Assembly: GCF_011397635.1 (NCBI RefSeq)
Contig: NC_064770.1
Coordinates: 22,128,200 to 22,192,199 of the forward strand
From: Epinephelus fuscoguttatus
Lineage: Eukaryota > Chordata > Actinopteri > Perciformes > Serranidae
Reading direction: 5' to 3'
DNA length: 64,000 nucleotides
Under the pieces are notes generated by a model. The model saw only the letters and a list, made by a program, of their open reading frames with translations. It made no database searches and was not told the origin of the DNA. Below, piece by piece: positions 20,561 to 33,486 of the stretch (positions within the stretch are counted from its first letter, which is position 1; every line of letters begins with the position of its first letter). The translations under genes were made by a program, and so were the position numbers.

Positions 20561-21709
20561 ATAACATCTCAAGGGTTTCACCCATCACCACGCAACTTTG
20601 TAGGCATATGACCACACATAATCTGAGGGGACCCCTCCATTATTGACCCCATCAAACAAAATGGGGGCGCTAGAGAGCTAATTTCTTATCTAGGCCTAAC
20701 TGCCATATCGATTTTTACTAAACTTGGTAGATATGTAGAACAGGACGCCTCAAGGTGACAAATTTAACTCTAATTGGCAACTGGATGGCGCTATAACAAC
20801 AGAAAAATGCTTAAAAATGACTAAACATGCGTCTGATCGCTGTGGCTCCCCCTGTGGCTGGTTTTATTCTAATTTATGCTATGACTAAGTCATGGTATGG
20901 TATGCTGTAAATAATCACGGAAACTGTCAGTGTGTCATTCTGTCAGTCAGTCATTCTGTCTGTCCCACATTTTTCTACTCACTGACGTGGTCAATCTATG
21001 TGAAACTGCACATAGGCATTGAGGATTGGCATAGGTAGAAGGTGACAAAGCTACCAATGGGTGTGGACTAGGAAAGCAATATTGGTCAAACTACCTCTGC
21101 TCCCTTCTCTGCGTCAGCTCTGGTAGTTACCAACTACGCTCCTCCAGGTGGTTGCCTTTTAATGTACCTCGGGTTTTATCTGGGGAAAACTGCATTCTCA
21201 TACCCTGCACATTGGACATGAAACAATCGTCTAAAGATCTAAATTTAGAAATACTAATATCAGCTGATGAATTTAAGTGTATCATAAAGAATGCGGTGAC
21301 AGAGACGTGTGCTTGTTTTTCTTGCGAGGCCGCTATGTTTGAATAGTTGTTGTTGTATTGTGGATTTTTGTATAATATGTTGTATTTGTTGCATTTTAAA
21401 TGTGTTCTGACTGGCTGCTACCTCGGCGAGGTCTCTTGTCAAAGAGGTTTTCAATCTCAATGGGATTTCTCAGAAGAATATTGTACAGGTTTTAGTGAAG
21501 ACTCCTGTTAACTTTCATTTAAATAGCGCGCGATAGATGGAGTGTACTTTGAGTCTAGCAGGTCATTCCAAGACTCAGTATGCCTGGGTGGTACCTTGGA
21601 GTGTTGTCAATTATTGGATCAAAGACTGTAGGTATTTTGTACAGACACAAACTTAGAGCACATGCATGTGGGTAACCTGCCTAGAATGACGTCATACATT
21701 AAATATATC

Positions 21710-21895
21710 AGTCCAAAGACATGCAGGTTAGGTTCATTGGTGACTCTAAATTGGCCCTGTGATAGTCCGGTGATCTGTCCAGGATGTACCTCACCTCTCG
21801 CCCAGTGTCAGCTGGAATAGGCTCTAGCCCCCCCACGACCCCTAACAGGTTAAGAAGTTATAGAAAATGAATGAATGAATGAATGAATGCTGCAT
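21710..21895 (+). repeat. 3' half of the SINE-like repeat seen at 3216-3535
   Basis: Begins 'gtccaaagacatgcaggtta', includes 'cgcccagtgtcagctggaat' and 'cccctaacaggttaagaag', and ends in four copies of AATG. It matches the 3' part of the intron 3 copy and is 5'-truncated, as expected for a retroposed SINE. Confidence 0.65.
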
Positions 21896-22638
21896 CCTGT
21901 GCATAGCAAGTGAAGACCATCTGACGAAACTGTACAATATGTAGTGATGAGTCATGTACAGTAGCCAGAATTTGAAATATCTCAAATGTCTTAAAGCAGT
22001 TTCACATCTCAACTTTGGCCAAAGTAGTGGGACTAGCACACCTGTAAATAACACTATAGTCTTACGTGCGAATGAAGCGAAACATGACTTTAATCTATCT
22101 TATATTATATAGCTATTCTTGATTGGCCCAAAGACTGCATGTTTTTCTGTGTGTCATAATCACCACTTTCACTGCAGTGTTTTCTTCAGATTTTGCACGT
22201 TTTTTGTGATGATTCCTGTCAACAATGGGCTGCAAAAACATGTTAATGCATAGCACGTATGTTACACATAGTTAAGCTTAGCAGAATGGGAGCACACACC
22301 CACATACTACACCTGCCTATCAACTTGACCTAAATCCAACTTGCTTCAGGTCAGATCAGATGTCCTAAAAACATGTTCAGCATGACATTATGTAAGACCG
22401 TGGGATCCTGTTGCATATCATGTCAATGTCTGATAAATTGCTTTGTGCACAAGTGATTTATAAAAATCCTAATAAGTCCATGTAACATCTCGATAGAAGG
22501 GGGAAATGAAAGGATTAAAGCTGTTTACTATTCATAACAGTTTGGTAACTCTTTAACTGACCACTCAGTCTTGTCAAAGTATATGTCACAAGAAAAATGC
22601 TACTTACATGTACACTATAAGAACACACTCCACAGCAG

Positions 22639-23600
22639 GTTACTCTGCACTTTGAGTTGATCCACCTGGAGGAGCGAGCTGCTAAACTTTTCATCGATGG
22701 CCTCTGGTAAGTCGGAGCTTTCTTTATTTCATTTGCAAAGAAAAACAGATTTGCACAGCGTTAATAACTATATCAACTCATCTTCCCTACAGACTAAGAT
22801 AACATGGAAGTGATGACATCTAAACGAAGACGTACATCAGTCTCCCACAGAAATATTTAGCTGATTTTGCTGAAAATTATGACCTGGTAAACATTTAAAG
22901 GAACATCATTTAATTGTATCTTTTTGATCAAAGCTACAAAATACCATGAAGCTCATGATTTTCTATCATGCAACAGGACCATGGGTTGGTTGTAAGAGAT
23001 CTGAACTCGTATGTGATTGACGGTTATTCGAGCTTACTTTAGTAAGAATGGGGCACCGTCACATCGTGTAAGGTAAATACTGAATGCTTTATTTTTTTAA
23101 TAAGTTATGAAGATCTAGGATATTTTGTCACTTATTTTTACAAATTAATTTATCTGTTGCACTGGATGCCAGGTTAAGAGAAGCCCCATCTCGGGGGAAG
23201 ATAAGGCAGTGGCCTATGTGAGGTTTGCTACTAAAGATGAAGCAGACAGGGCAGAATGGGCTGGTCCTCACTACATTGGAGGCATTGTGGAAGTGACACG
23301 AGTTGTGAGTCCAAAGGTGAGTTGTTTCTCTCCCTCTGTTGGAGCAGAGCTGGTTTAGAGCTGTTCTCATATTGGATGTAAAACGTTGAAATGTTGATTA
23401 GCAGTACGTGATTTTAAAATTCTGTCTTTCAGATAGAGGAGGATTCAGATGAGGAGGTCGCTGCAGCCTCTAGTTTGCCTCGAACTCAGCGTTCACTCGG
23501 GTTGGGCTACATACTGGAGGATGCTCAGTGGTTAGATAAAAACCAAGATGATGAATTAAAAAAATACTGTCTAACTTTTTCTCTACATCTAAAATCATAA
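22639..23600 (+). CDS. uncharacterised small gene with RRM-like segment (3' exons)
   Basis: Four exons fit one frame: 22639-22706, 23043-23067, 23173-23316 and 23433-23600, ending in TAA at 23598-23600. Donors are GTAAGT, GTAAGG and GTGAGT, and a poly(A) signal AATAAA lies at 23758-23763. The joined peptide has LEERAAKLFIDGL, a short linker, then SGEDKAVAYVRFATKDEADR and an acidic EEDSDEE tail. KLFIDGL and KAVAYVRF resemble RNP2 and RNP1 of an RNA-recognition motif, but the space between them is shorter than usual. The last two exons are the best supported; the 25-bp exon is chosen because it alone restores the frame. The first exon opens in phase 0 with no visible start, so 5' exons may be missing. 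I do not recognise the gene. It lies between tmc6 and cenpx on the same strand. Confidence 0.5.
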
Positions 23601-24289
23601 ATGTAAGCTATATGTAAATCAATCTGGGGATTGTGAACTTAAACTAATGTGGAGTAGCTATAATATTCTTTAACCTCAAAGACTAAAAACATAAGGATGT
23701 AAATAATGCTCTCAAATGCTTGTTGTGTCTTGTGACTATTGTCGACTTTGGGTGGATAATAAAGTTTTATTCTATGTTATGGTTTATTCAAAGACTGTCA
23801 GAGACATGGGGATGTTAGTATATAGATGAGATGTTCACTTTCTTACTGCAGCCAGTGTTAGTGAATGAAATATGATCTGTAGTTTATAAAAGTATGTAAC
23901 ACTTTGCAAAACACTTAACTCATACTTGCCACATTATTGCTCTTAAGTGTAAATAAATAAATGGTTTTGGTAGCTTCAGTTTTGTCTTGTCTTTGTCTTG
24001 TGTCCTTTTTTTAAAGATGGGGAAATAACATTTAACAAACCTTAAAAATAGCCTATAGGCCAAGGCTTATGAAAAATATTAAAATATGGTGTGTATGTCA
24101 ACTACAAAATGAGGTATTCACGTATTACAAATGTGATGTTTTAAAAAACTAAAAATAAATAGGAAAACGTTTCTAATTGCTTAAAATGATGTAACTATCA
24201 CACAACCTATATTTCGATTATAAATAAATAAATAAATAAAATTAAAAAAAAATAAATAAATGAAAAAATAAAGACGGAGAGCGGAAGGC

Positions 24290-24364
24290 GGTGCGAATGA
24301 CGTAAGAGGTCAGCGACCAATCGCTACGCAGAGCGCGCCAAGTTTCTCTCACAGTGTCACAAAC
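24290..24364 (+). promoter_or_regulatory. cenpx proximal promoter
   Basis: A compact GC-rich block directly upstream of the cenpx ATG holds TGACGTAA (24298-24305, CRE/ATF-like), CCAAT (24317-24321, NF-Y type) and GCGCGCCAAG (24333-24342, whose complement resembles an E2F site). There is no TATA box. This combination is usual for TATA-less, cell-cycle-linked housekeeping promoters and suits a centromere/repair gene. It is a motif reading only. Confidence 0.5.
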
Positions 24365-27032
24365 ATGGCGGAGAAGGAGACAGAAATTGGATTCAAAAAG
24401 GTAGAAGAATATCGCTACTTTGTTTATGTCTTTTATACTTAGTTGGTTTTCCTTGTGGATAAATAACAAACGGGAATTATTGCTTCGTCTTTGTCGCTGA
24501 ATTTCATTTATTGTCTTCCATTAAACATTAACGCCGACCCTGTTTACAGAGCGCATCAACTGATCCTTGTTAGTCTGTCAGACGATTAATCTTTATATAT
24601 CGCTGAGATATTATACGGTGAATGAACAATATATGTATGCCGAATGGAAGAGTGGTTTGTATTGTTTTAGAAAAAGTGCTCTATAGTTACTGTTTCGCGA
24701 TAAAACCAGAGTTCGGCGCTTCGCCCGTTAAGTTGCCGTTTTCCCAAAAGCACTTTGGTATGAGTAAGCAGCGTAACATTAGCAAGCTAACTTACAAGAC
24801 AAAAGCAGTGATATTTGAAGTGGGGAAAAAAAGGTGACATTTTATTTGGAAAACCACATGTGGGCTTAGATTAGTATTTTTACATCTATGTTGTGTTCAT
24901 ATCTACACAAAAAACTGTGCACCATTCACTAAATGTATAACATTAAGTGTATTTAGTTTGTGTCATTGGTAAACATAGATCATCTACTCTACTACTGTCA
25001 CATACACTGTGTTACAAGGGTCTCTGTTCTCCTCATTTCCAGGAAACAGTGAGCAAACTCTTGTCAGGTTTCTTCAAGGAGGACAAAACCAGACGTGAGT
25101 TGGATAAACATATTCAAAAAGATATGCCAGGGTTTCATTTGTGGAATTTTGGGGGGCCAATTGGTCTGAACTTTAATGCAGTGTTAGTTCTCTCAGTCAG
25201 AGTCACAGAGAGTCTGTGTCAGGGGGAGCATGTCAGATGTGCTCACTGTGAGCACAGGCTGCGCACAAGGATGAGGTCTTTCTCCTGTGCTATTCTCTCA
25301 GTTTTCTAATGAATTTATGATCAATGAGAAATATGTTAGATTGTTTAAATATGCTGACGACATGGCTTTAGTTGGTCTTTTATAGAGAGCAGACACAGGC
25401 CCACACTAAAGCCCTTTAAACATGGTGTTGCATCAGCAAGTAAGAATGTAATATGGCCAAGACTAAAGAATTGATTATTTGCACAAGATCTGAAGACAGA
25501 GCCAGTTTCACTCGATGGACAACGTGTTGAAGTTGTGGAAATAAATACCTTGGTACGGTTTTGGACTCCCATGTGAGCTTCTCTGGAAATACTGAGTATA
25601 TTTCAAGAGATGCTCACAGCAACCGTATCGTCTTAGGAAACGCAGTGGCCTCAGTGTTAGTCAGCTGATTATAGAATTAGTGTACAAAATTATGGTTGAG
25701 AGTGTTTTAACTTTTCACTTTCCTGCCTGGTACGGTCATCTTAATTGTAACAGTGTCTTTTGTGTTTGTTGCGCTGAAGACAAATCTCCATCCATGGTAG
25801 ACAATAAAGATATATTCTATTCCCTGGGTCTTCAACAGGGGGTCCGTGACCCCTAGAGGGTCCTCAGAGTTACTATAGGGGGGCCACCAAATGACCTCTA
25901 AATAATCTAATTAACTAATGAAAGTTTTAGTAAGTAAAATGTGTCTGAAAATCCACATTAACGTGAATCTAACAAATTATTAGCCAAGATAATTAGTCTA
26001 TTCATAAAACCTATTAGTTAACAGTACACAACATTTTTGACAGGCTGACTGTTACCCAGGAATCGTTATGCGATCATGTGAGCTAGCTAACGCTACATCG
26101 CTGTGCGGCACCTGTAATTATTTTTGTATCTTAGCCAGTTAGCTGTATTACTATGTCAAGTGTACAGGTATTCTTGTGTGCCACAATGGATTGTTTCATA
26201 ACTTTTTAACTGACTCTGACACCGTCCACTTGAAAGTGCAGAGGGTGAGGCTAACGCACCTAGCAATGCTACAACTGCTGCTTAGTTAGCAACTAGGCAA
26301 ACAAGAGAAGACCCCAAAAATATTCAGAACTATCTCAAGTGCAACTCCTTGGGGTCCCTTCTGTCTATCTTTGACAACTGATGTGATTCCACAGCTCACT
26401 AAATCACACTCTCTGTTACAGTAAGTGGCGATGCTGTGCTACTCATGGCAGAGATGCTTAAAGTATTTGTCCAAGGTAAGGAGTTCTGCTGGGAACACTT
26501 GTATACAGATTGCCTAATGATAAAACGGTTAATATAATGTGTTATCTTGTTCCCAGAGGCGGCTGTGAGATCACAGAAACAAGCTGAGGCTGAAGACTGC
26601 GATCAAGTAGAGATAGAGCACTTTGAAAAGATCCTCCCTCAGCTGGTGCGTATCTTAAAAAACTGTAGATTTATAAGTTATTTAAAACCCAGAGATTTTA
26701 ATAATGCAATGCAAAGGCTGCTCCAGTGTCCCGTGTAATATGTATTTGTTGTTTAGACCAGCAGGGCATGTTATTTTTCTTGTTTGGCTCCTGAATTCTG
26801 AATCATTTCTGTGATGCACACTCAGCCTAGATGCCTCAGATTGTGCTGTTTGATTGAAATAAATTCCCGAAATCCCACAGACCTGCTCAAGCTGCTCGTA
26901 GTTTGTTATAGAAAATGATGGTCGGACATAAAAGCAAATTCGACATAGGATAAGTCTGTTTCAAAAGATTTATTTCCAATAATAATCTCACAGTTTTTCA
27001 TCTCTTTTCCAATGCAGCTGCTGGACTTCTAG
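24365..27032 (+). CDS. cenpx: centromere protein X (CENP-X / MHF2 / STRA13), five exons
   Basis: Exons 24365-24400, 25043-25094, 26422-26475, 26557-26645 and 27018-27032 join in phase to 81 codons, the length of human CENPX. The start is in the context AACATGGCGG. Conserved segments include KETVSKLL, FKEDKT, LSGDAVLLMAEMLKVF, EAAVRSQKQAEAED and the C-terminal FEKILPQLLLDF. The product is a histone-fold protein. With CENP-S it forms the MHF complex, which binds branched DNA with FANCM in the Fanconi pathway, and with CENP-T/W it helps build the inner kinetochore. The last exon codes only four residues (LLDF) plus TAG. Intron 2 contains a LINE remnant. No canonical AATAAA is evident soon after the stop. 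Confidence 0.95.
25120..25790 (+). mobile_element. non-LTR retrotransposon fragment in cenpx intron 2
   Basis: Plus-strand frames include FKYADDMALVGLL, with the catalytic YADD at 25350-25361. Pieces then resemble the usual downstream region: TKELIICTRSEDRA, NKYLGTVLDSHVSFSGNTEY and VSQLIIELVYKIMVESVL. Several stop codons and frame changes break it. This is the palm/thumb part of a LINE reverse transcriptase in the same direction as the host gene; the clade is not assigned. Confidence 0.65.
25828..25905. repeat. hAT-MITE-like fragment
   Basis: 'caacagggggtccgtgaccc' and 'ggggggccaccaaatgacct' are typical of the end of small hAT-derived elements frequent in vertebrate genomes (CAGGGGTCCGTGACCCC type). 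The opposite end was not located with confidence. Confidence 0.35.
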
Positions 27033-30000
27033 CATGGCAAAGCCACAAGATGGAGCCAGAGTGTTGCCTGTGTGTTCCTGCTTGAATCCTCCAACTTCAA
27101 TTCTGCTTATTTTTTCTGTGTATCTGTAATTTCACAACCACTCAAATAGAGAGATTACATTAAGAGCGTCTTTCTGTATATGTCTGAGATGTGTGATTTT
27201 AAGTAGAAAACAGCGGCGCTGTCCGCACGCCTCCATGCCACCACCAATAAGGCCCACCTGTGCTCCTCTGCAACAACAGGTGCTTCCAGCATGCTCCATA
27301 GTGCCCTTCATCAAAGCCTCCTGGAGCAGTTGGAAGCAATTAGAGTAATAAGGGGAGCAGCCAGTCCCTTAGATGATGACAAGTGCCAGGAAAAAAGGAG
27401 TACCCCCTCCGGCCACTTTGAAGTTCCCTTTTGCTGTCCTGCGATGTTTAGTTAGAGGTGGGGGGAAGGGCAAAGGGGACCTCTGGCACAGGGGGAAAGT
27501 TGAATGGGAGTGTGCGTGCATGAATGCGTGCATGTGTTAGCCAAACATGGCCAGAGACCACACGCATAGATATTCTGTTTGAAAGGAAACATAACAAAAC
27601 ACATTGGAACATGGTCCAAGAAGAGCAGGGTGCAATTCTGAAGGTAAATAAACAAAAGAGGTGAGTAGTAGAGGTGCTTTCTCTCCTTTCACCACAGCAG
27701 AGGGGGAAGCTGGGCCTACAAGGGAGAGCGTAATGTGGGGTTTTCTAACCCAAAGTGCCTCTGATGGTTTTCCACCAGTGGTGTATTTGACCAACATGTC
27801 TTTACTATGAGTCAGCATAGCTGTACAACACCTCACACTATTTATTTGTGTGGCTCTCCCGTGACTCACTATGCTTACAAACGCCGCTCACATGCAGCTG
27901 GAAGCAACTTAGGCTGAAGTCCGGGCTCAGATAGTTGCTCAAGGACGCAGCACCTGGAGTTTGACCCAGCACCTTTTTTAGTAGGGCCCAGACTGGATTT
28001 GTGTTTCCCAGGAGAAACCTCCACAGCAGGCCTTCAGTGGAAGGTGTGTGCGGTTCAATGAAATTCAGCCATTAATGCAAAAAGAAAGGAGGTTAAATAA
28101 TTAGTTGGGTTAATAAAGACAGAAAGAGGACATCCACCAGAAAATTTTGAGCATCAAACACTTAATTTCTTACATTCTGGTGAATTGTTATGCTCCGATT
28201 CGTGCATTTTCTGCATCAATATATGGTGTAATTGTCTTTAATTTTATTAAGATAAAAGCCCTCTGCTACTTTCATGTGTTTATAGGGGGAGACAAATGAA
28301 CATTTTCAAAAAATATATATCCACACCTATGAATTAGAGTCATTTACAGCAGCAAGTCCTGCCCTCTAGTTTTTAGGAGCACAGAAAACTGCAGCTCCAC
28401 CACTTTGACAACTTGCTCACTCATTTAAAATGAATTTAAATACCAGATATGGTGGCAAATAATCTTTATGAAAAAGTGGAATACATCCGCACTAATTTCC
28501 ACAGATAAAAAGGTGTTTTTTGTATGTAGCATTTCTGGTCGTTTGTAAAAGATGAAATGAATCCCCAGCTGTCAATCATCTCAGATGAAATAAAAATAAT
28601 TGTCTTGGATCTCTCATCTCTTCTTTTTTCCACCATATGAGTTGCTGAAAAGTCTCTGTCCTGCTGAAGTGGTGCACTACTGTACAACTTTTCTCCTTAT
28701 GCATCTTAGTGGAACAAATTACATCTGAAGGCAGTATTATTAAACATACGAAAGCAGTTAGGACAAGAATGGGGAGGGGCGTTGAAGAGAGTAATGAGTT
28801 AAAGCTTTTCTTGATCATACATTAAAGGCAGGGAGTGTCGACAGCCAGTCCAGACACTTTGGAGAAGCTCTGGAGTGAGAAGCTGTTCCCAGGAGAAACA
28901 GACTGATCTGTCTCCAGCCTTCTGGCTGCTCTTTGGACAGCGCAGCACATGGGACAAGGGCCTCATCACTCGAAGATATCTGCCTGATTGTAGCCATCAA
29001 TATCAATACAGATATTAAAGCAGCACCAGTGACTGCCAGGATTTTTTTCTTTTTAATAATAAAACTAAAGGCTGTCCACTTCGGTTTACTATTTTTTATA
29101 CAAAAACAGATTGCAGGTCTGTGTCCGAGCCTGATAAGGCTGTGTCGTAACAGTAATTGTGGTTTACGGTGATGCTTGTCTGGGGTGGAGTTGTCTGCAT
29201 CTCAGAGACCCTGTGAGGGTCTGTTAGGATTATGTCAGATTTCCTTAATTCCTGACTCACTAGTCTGTGGTTGATTTTTTTTCTGTTAGAGTGACACAGC
29301 TTCTTCCATCTCTCCAACTTTCTGTCATCTTGCTCCTTTCTTCTCAGGGCCCAAACTAGGGTCCCGTCTATGACAAGTGATCATAATACACCCATTTCCC
29401 TGACTGTTGGATTTTCTTAGATGGCTGTAACGACATGCAAGCAGGCAAAATGTGAAGTGTATGAGCTACGTCAAAGTTTATTGGCTTATACGGCACATGA
29501 AACATTCACCATGAATGTAAACATAAAACATTTACTGTGCCATATACATCATTCTCATTAGTAATTCTGGAAGTCTTTTTATCTGACAGACCTTGTACTT
29601 TTTCTTGAATGTGGTTGAAACATTTGACTGAAGTCTGGAAAAGACGAATAAGATCTTCTAGCATGCAAGTTAATTTATAATTCTTGCAAAGACAGGTTGA
29701 CGGCAGGAAATGTTAATCCACAAAGAAGCCACAGGTGTCATCTGCTATTGGTGCCATTTTCACCCCCAACATTTCAATTACACATTGTTTGTGAGCAGTC
29801 ATTTTATAAATATGTGATGGCATGCATCTGCTCTTGGATGTTTGTGTGCACGTATGTGCTTGCGTGCATGTTGTGCTTGATCTGGGGCTGTGATGCATTA
29901 GTACCGAGGAGACAAGAGGCCCTTGTGGCCCCCTCATGGGCATGGAGCTGTCTAACCATGGAGGAATGCTGCAGGGGACACAGAGCGAGTGCATTCTTCT

Positions 30001-30306
30001 TAGATGCTCCACACGCAACTCACGCACACATGAAAAGTTACAAACATTTATAGCCCTGTCAAAAAAAAAACAAAAAAAACAACACAAACAAAACGTGGTC
30101 ACGGTGTTTGGTGCGCATGCGTTTTACAAAAAGCTTGCGTGTGTGGAGAGAATGCAAATACAGACACAGCATCTCTGTTGACTGTATATACTGCTGTGAC
30201 ATGCGGGTTTCCTGGAGGCCCCGGGCCTCTCTGAGGTGCCTGGGGTCCTAAGGCTAAGCTTTGTTAAGGAGCCACGGGGCCCACGCCGGGGATGATTAGA
30301 ACATAC
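27033..30306. other. no gene recognised
   Basis: After the cenpx stop I see no exon series on either strand. Frames of up to about 118 codons occur (for example near 29697-30053), but they lack splice structure, domains or biased composition. Some of this may be cenpx 3' UTR. Confidence 0.4.
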
Positions 30307-30503
30307 CTGGCAGTTTGAGCCACTTGGGCGCTCTGCTGGGATCACTCCTAACTGGTTGTGGCGCTTGGCTGTTAGTCTGAGGCTGGAGATGGTCTGCTGC
30401 TGTGCTCTGTGTATCGGCTGGGGCTTTGGTAGCCACGGGGGGCGGAAAGGATTCTTCCGGAACCAGTGAGGTGGATGATAAGGTCAAAGACCTTGGCATG
30501 CAG
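30307..30503 (-). CDS. candidate internal exon of an unidentified minus-strand gene
   Basis: On the minus strand a strong polypyrimidine tract and CAG (complement of 'ctgaagagggaaaaggg' at 30504-30520) precede a block open in one frame for its whole length (65 codons). It ends in CCAG followed by a GTATGT donor (30306-30301). The peptide is Pro/Ser/Thr-rich (LVPEESFPPPVATKAPADTQ ... SDPSRAPKWLKLPG), like a disordered linker. One other frame closes after 44 codons. I do not recognise the protein and no neighbouring exon was found. If real, the 37 kb to the right would be partly intron or upstream region of this gene. Confidence 0.35.
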
Positions 30504-32230
30504 CTGAAGAGGGAAAAGGGAGCAAGAGAGATGTACAATTAGGCCCGCAGCTGGGTTATTTCTGGAGCCCTGTACTACTACCTTAACTACATTACCCTCC
30601 TCTTCCACCCCGAGTCCCCTCTACTCTCTGTCTCCACCCCCCTCCTCTGCGTGGTGGCCTACATGGTCAGGGGATAGGCAATAACAACAGAGTAATCCCC
30701 TTACATAACACCGCACAAACTCGACGAAACAAGACCATTCAATTAATTTTGGAAGCGTCTAAAAATAAAGAAGCAGTTCGGTCGAGGTGACGTCAAAAGG
30801 GGTGTGTGTATGTGTGTGTGTTTGTGGGGGGGAACCTCAAACGAGCCGCCGAGACCCGACTGGACTGGAGGTCAGCGAAGCTCTCTATTTTTAGGTCTTG
30901 TCAAAAGCAGAGGTATAAAATTAGTCCAGCTTTGACCCACACAGGTTCCGTCAGTCACGCTTAGAGGAGCTGTGAACTTGAAGGTCACGCACTCGGAATG
31001 ATGAAAGGGCCGATGTTTGATGATATTTAAAAAGGAGCAAGTAATGACCGAAATCTCTTTAGCTGGTGGCAGGTGGCACAGTGTGAGGTTGGCCTTTGTT
31101 AGACTTGTTAAAGGACTTCATCAGCAGACATGCGAAGCCCTTGGCGACGGGCTGCAACAACACCGTAAATGCTGTTTGGACAAAAGCAGTAAATGGGGCA
31201 AACTGCTGCCTGACTTTGATGTCATATTTGAGCAATGTTGGAGAACAGACCATCAGGCTTATGTTAGAGTTTTAGCATCGGTAAAGCTTTGCATCAGATT
31301 GTCTCTCTGTACATAGATTTAAAAAAAAAATCTAAGGCCTGAAGGAGGCCAGTGTAAACAAGAGTTAAGGGTACTGGGTCAAAACAAGTCTTCCAAGTTC
31401 CCTCCGCAGGTCCAGAGGCCAGCATGCTGACTGTCTGTCCTCACAGTGGTCAGGGGCGCCGGAACTCTAAATTAGCCCCGGTGAGTCAACAGGACAGCTT
31501 TCATGTAGACAAGGGCTCATGTCAGATTGCAGGAGAGGTCAGGATGTAAGGGTCAGGGGTCAGGATGCAGTGTTGGTCCTCATCTTTAACAGCTTCCTGT
31601 CTGCTGTGTTGTGCAAACCTGAACGGTAATCCCTTGATACAAGTTCAAAGCAAAGGGATTGCCTCTCTCTCTGGTGCAGGTATGGGACTCATCACTCTTC
31701 TTGTACTTGGTGGGTTCACCACTTGACTGAAGCATCTCACCAGCTAAGGACTGGACTGGCTTCTCACAGGCATTTATGGTCCCCTGAGGATGCACACTGC
31801 CAATTCCTCGTCTTAAACCACTATGAGGTTGACATTTTGGGATTTTAATGACATGTCTTGACAACTATCAGATAGATTATGACCATGACATGTGGTGCAA
31901 ATATTCATTTTGCATAAAAGATGAAACCTATCAACACTGGTGATCCTCTTGGTTTCACTTTCGCACCACCATGAGGTTGACATCTGTGGTATAAGTGAGA
32001 TGCCTCGAAATAACAATTGGATGGATCGCTAAGACATTTGGTACAAGCTTTCATGTTGGAATTAATTATAAAACTTTCAATGATCCCTCAACTTTCCATC
32101 TTGCAGGTCAAAAGTTTTGTTTGTCCAGTACTTCTGATTATGACTAAATACCTACAAAAGTAATTATATTCCCATCAGTCTCAGCTATAGTTTGTATTTT
32201 TAGCTAATTAGCTAACGTTAGCATGCTAAC
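30504..32230. other. no gene recognised; possible control motifs
   Basis: A consensus MEF2-type site CTATTTTTAG (30885-30894) lies 19 bases before a TATA-like TATAAAA (30914-30920). Otherwise this is ordinary non-coding sequence with a short poly(A) run at 31320-31330. Confidence 0.35.
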
Positions 32231-32911
32231 ATACTAGACCTAGAGTTCACTTGCTTTGGTCAGAATCAGGGACTCATTTAGGTACAAACTTGTAAAATTG
32301 CCTAGAGTTGGTTTGTGTTCTCACGGCAGCATTTACAAGCGGACCAGACCAAATGCCTTGCCCGAGAAAGCTGCTCTTGATTGGTCAGAGTTTCCATACG
32401 GGAAAAATCCAGGAAGTAAACAAAACGTTGAAGAAGATTACGCTTGCAAGATAAATGCGACACTTTCTAATGTCACAATGGAGGGACAACTACGCAGGTT
32501 GATTTTAGCGCATCGTGGACTATATTGCTGTCATTGTTCATTTTAGTCAAACCATACAGTTTGAAAACGAGGCGCGGCTCCAACTAGAAAACAATGTTTT
32601 GATGCATTGGATGTGCTGAATGTGCATATTAAGGCAGTACAGGAGGAGGTGCACATTAATAATCCTCCAGGACTGTAACATGCTCATGCTTAACCCAAAC
32701 CATGCAATATGCGACTGCATTTGGTTCGGATCAAGGTTGGAACACGTTCTCACCACAAACGAACCGCACCAGCGTTTGTTTGTAACTAGGCCAAGACCAC
32801 CTCTTCAAGAAGGTCTCGATCCGGTTGTTTTGGTGCACACCCAAGTGCGATTGCTGTGTTCACACCTGCCCAAACGAACCGCACAAACAAACTTGAGTTG
32901 TTGAAAGCACC

Positions 32912-33486
32912 TTAAGGGGGCTTTCCCATCGGGGACTCAGGTCTGGATCCGAGTACACTTGACCCCAGAGTCCAGTTTGTTTAACTAGTGTGAATACTGT
33001 TTACTGTACTGAGGAAGAGTGCACTGATTCAGGTCCACTTGAAAAAAGTGAATTCTCGAGTACGGTTCATGTGTACTCTGGTCTGGTACACATCAGGTGT
33101 AAACACCAACTGTACCCAAAAAAGGAAGTGGAGTGCTATTTTTATGCAACTACAAGGAGATTTTAATTGTTTATGAAACAGCGTCAGTGTAATGCTGTTG
33201 CTTCTATATCAGACGGCAGCACAACCTATCACGGACAGACCCAAATTCGCCTTCCCTGCCGCCTTTGATCTGCTGTCAGAGCTCTGACGGGAGGCGCAGA
33301 GCTCTACGTCACAGTAGTGGCTCCTTCTCCAACAAGGAGCAGAACTTCGCCTAGCTGTTTCGTCCATCCCCGCTGATGATGGTCCCAGAGGCAGCCATCT
33401 GCGGCACCCTCTTCTATTCTGTAGCACAACAAAAATGTCACAGACATGGTACAAATTAATTGTACCTAGTATGAAAACCTCCTAAG
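32912..33486. mobile_element. probable non-autonomous DNA element
   Basis: The ends CTTAAGGGGGCTTTCCCA (about 32911) and, in complement, CTTAGGAGGTTTTCATA (about 33485-33469) are imperfect inverted repeats. Related paired phrases lie inside ('gactcaggtctggatccgag', 'ctctggtctggtacacatca'). The TTAA at the left end hints at a TTAA-target family, but the right end is worn. The preceding stretch (about 32230-32910) has the repeated 'caaacgaaccgcac' phrase and looks like another element of this style. Confidence 0.45.

Noticed and set aside
21152-21346. 64-codon open frame considered as an upstream exon of the RRM-like gene
   Set aside because: No splice donor at a matching phase leads to 22639, and the peptide shows no RNA-binding features.
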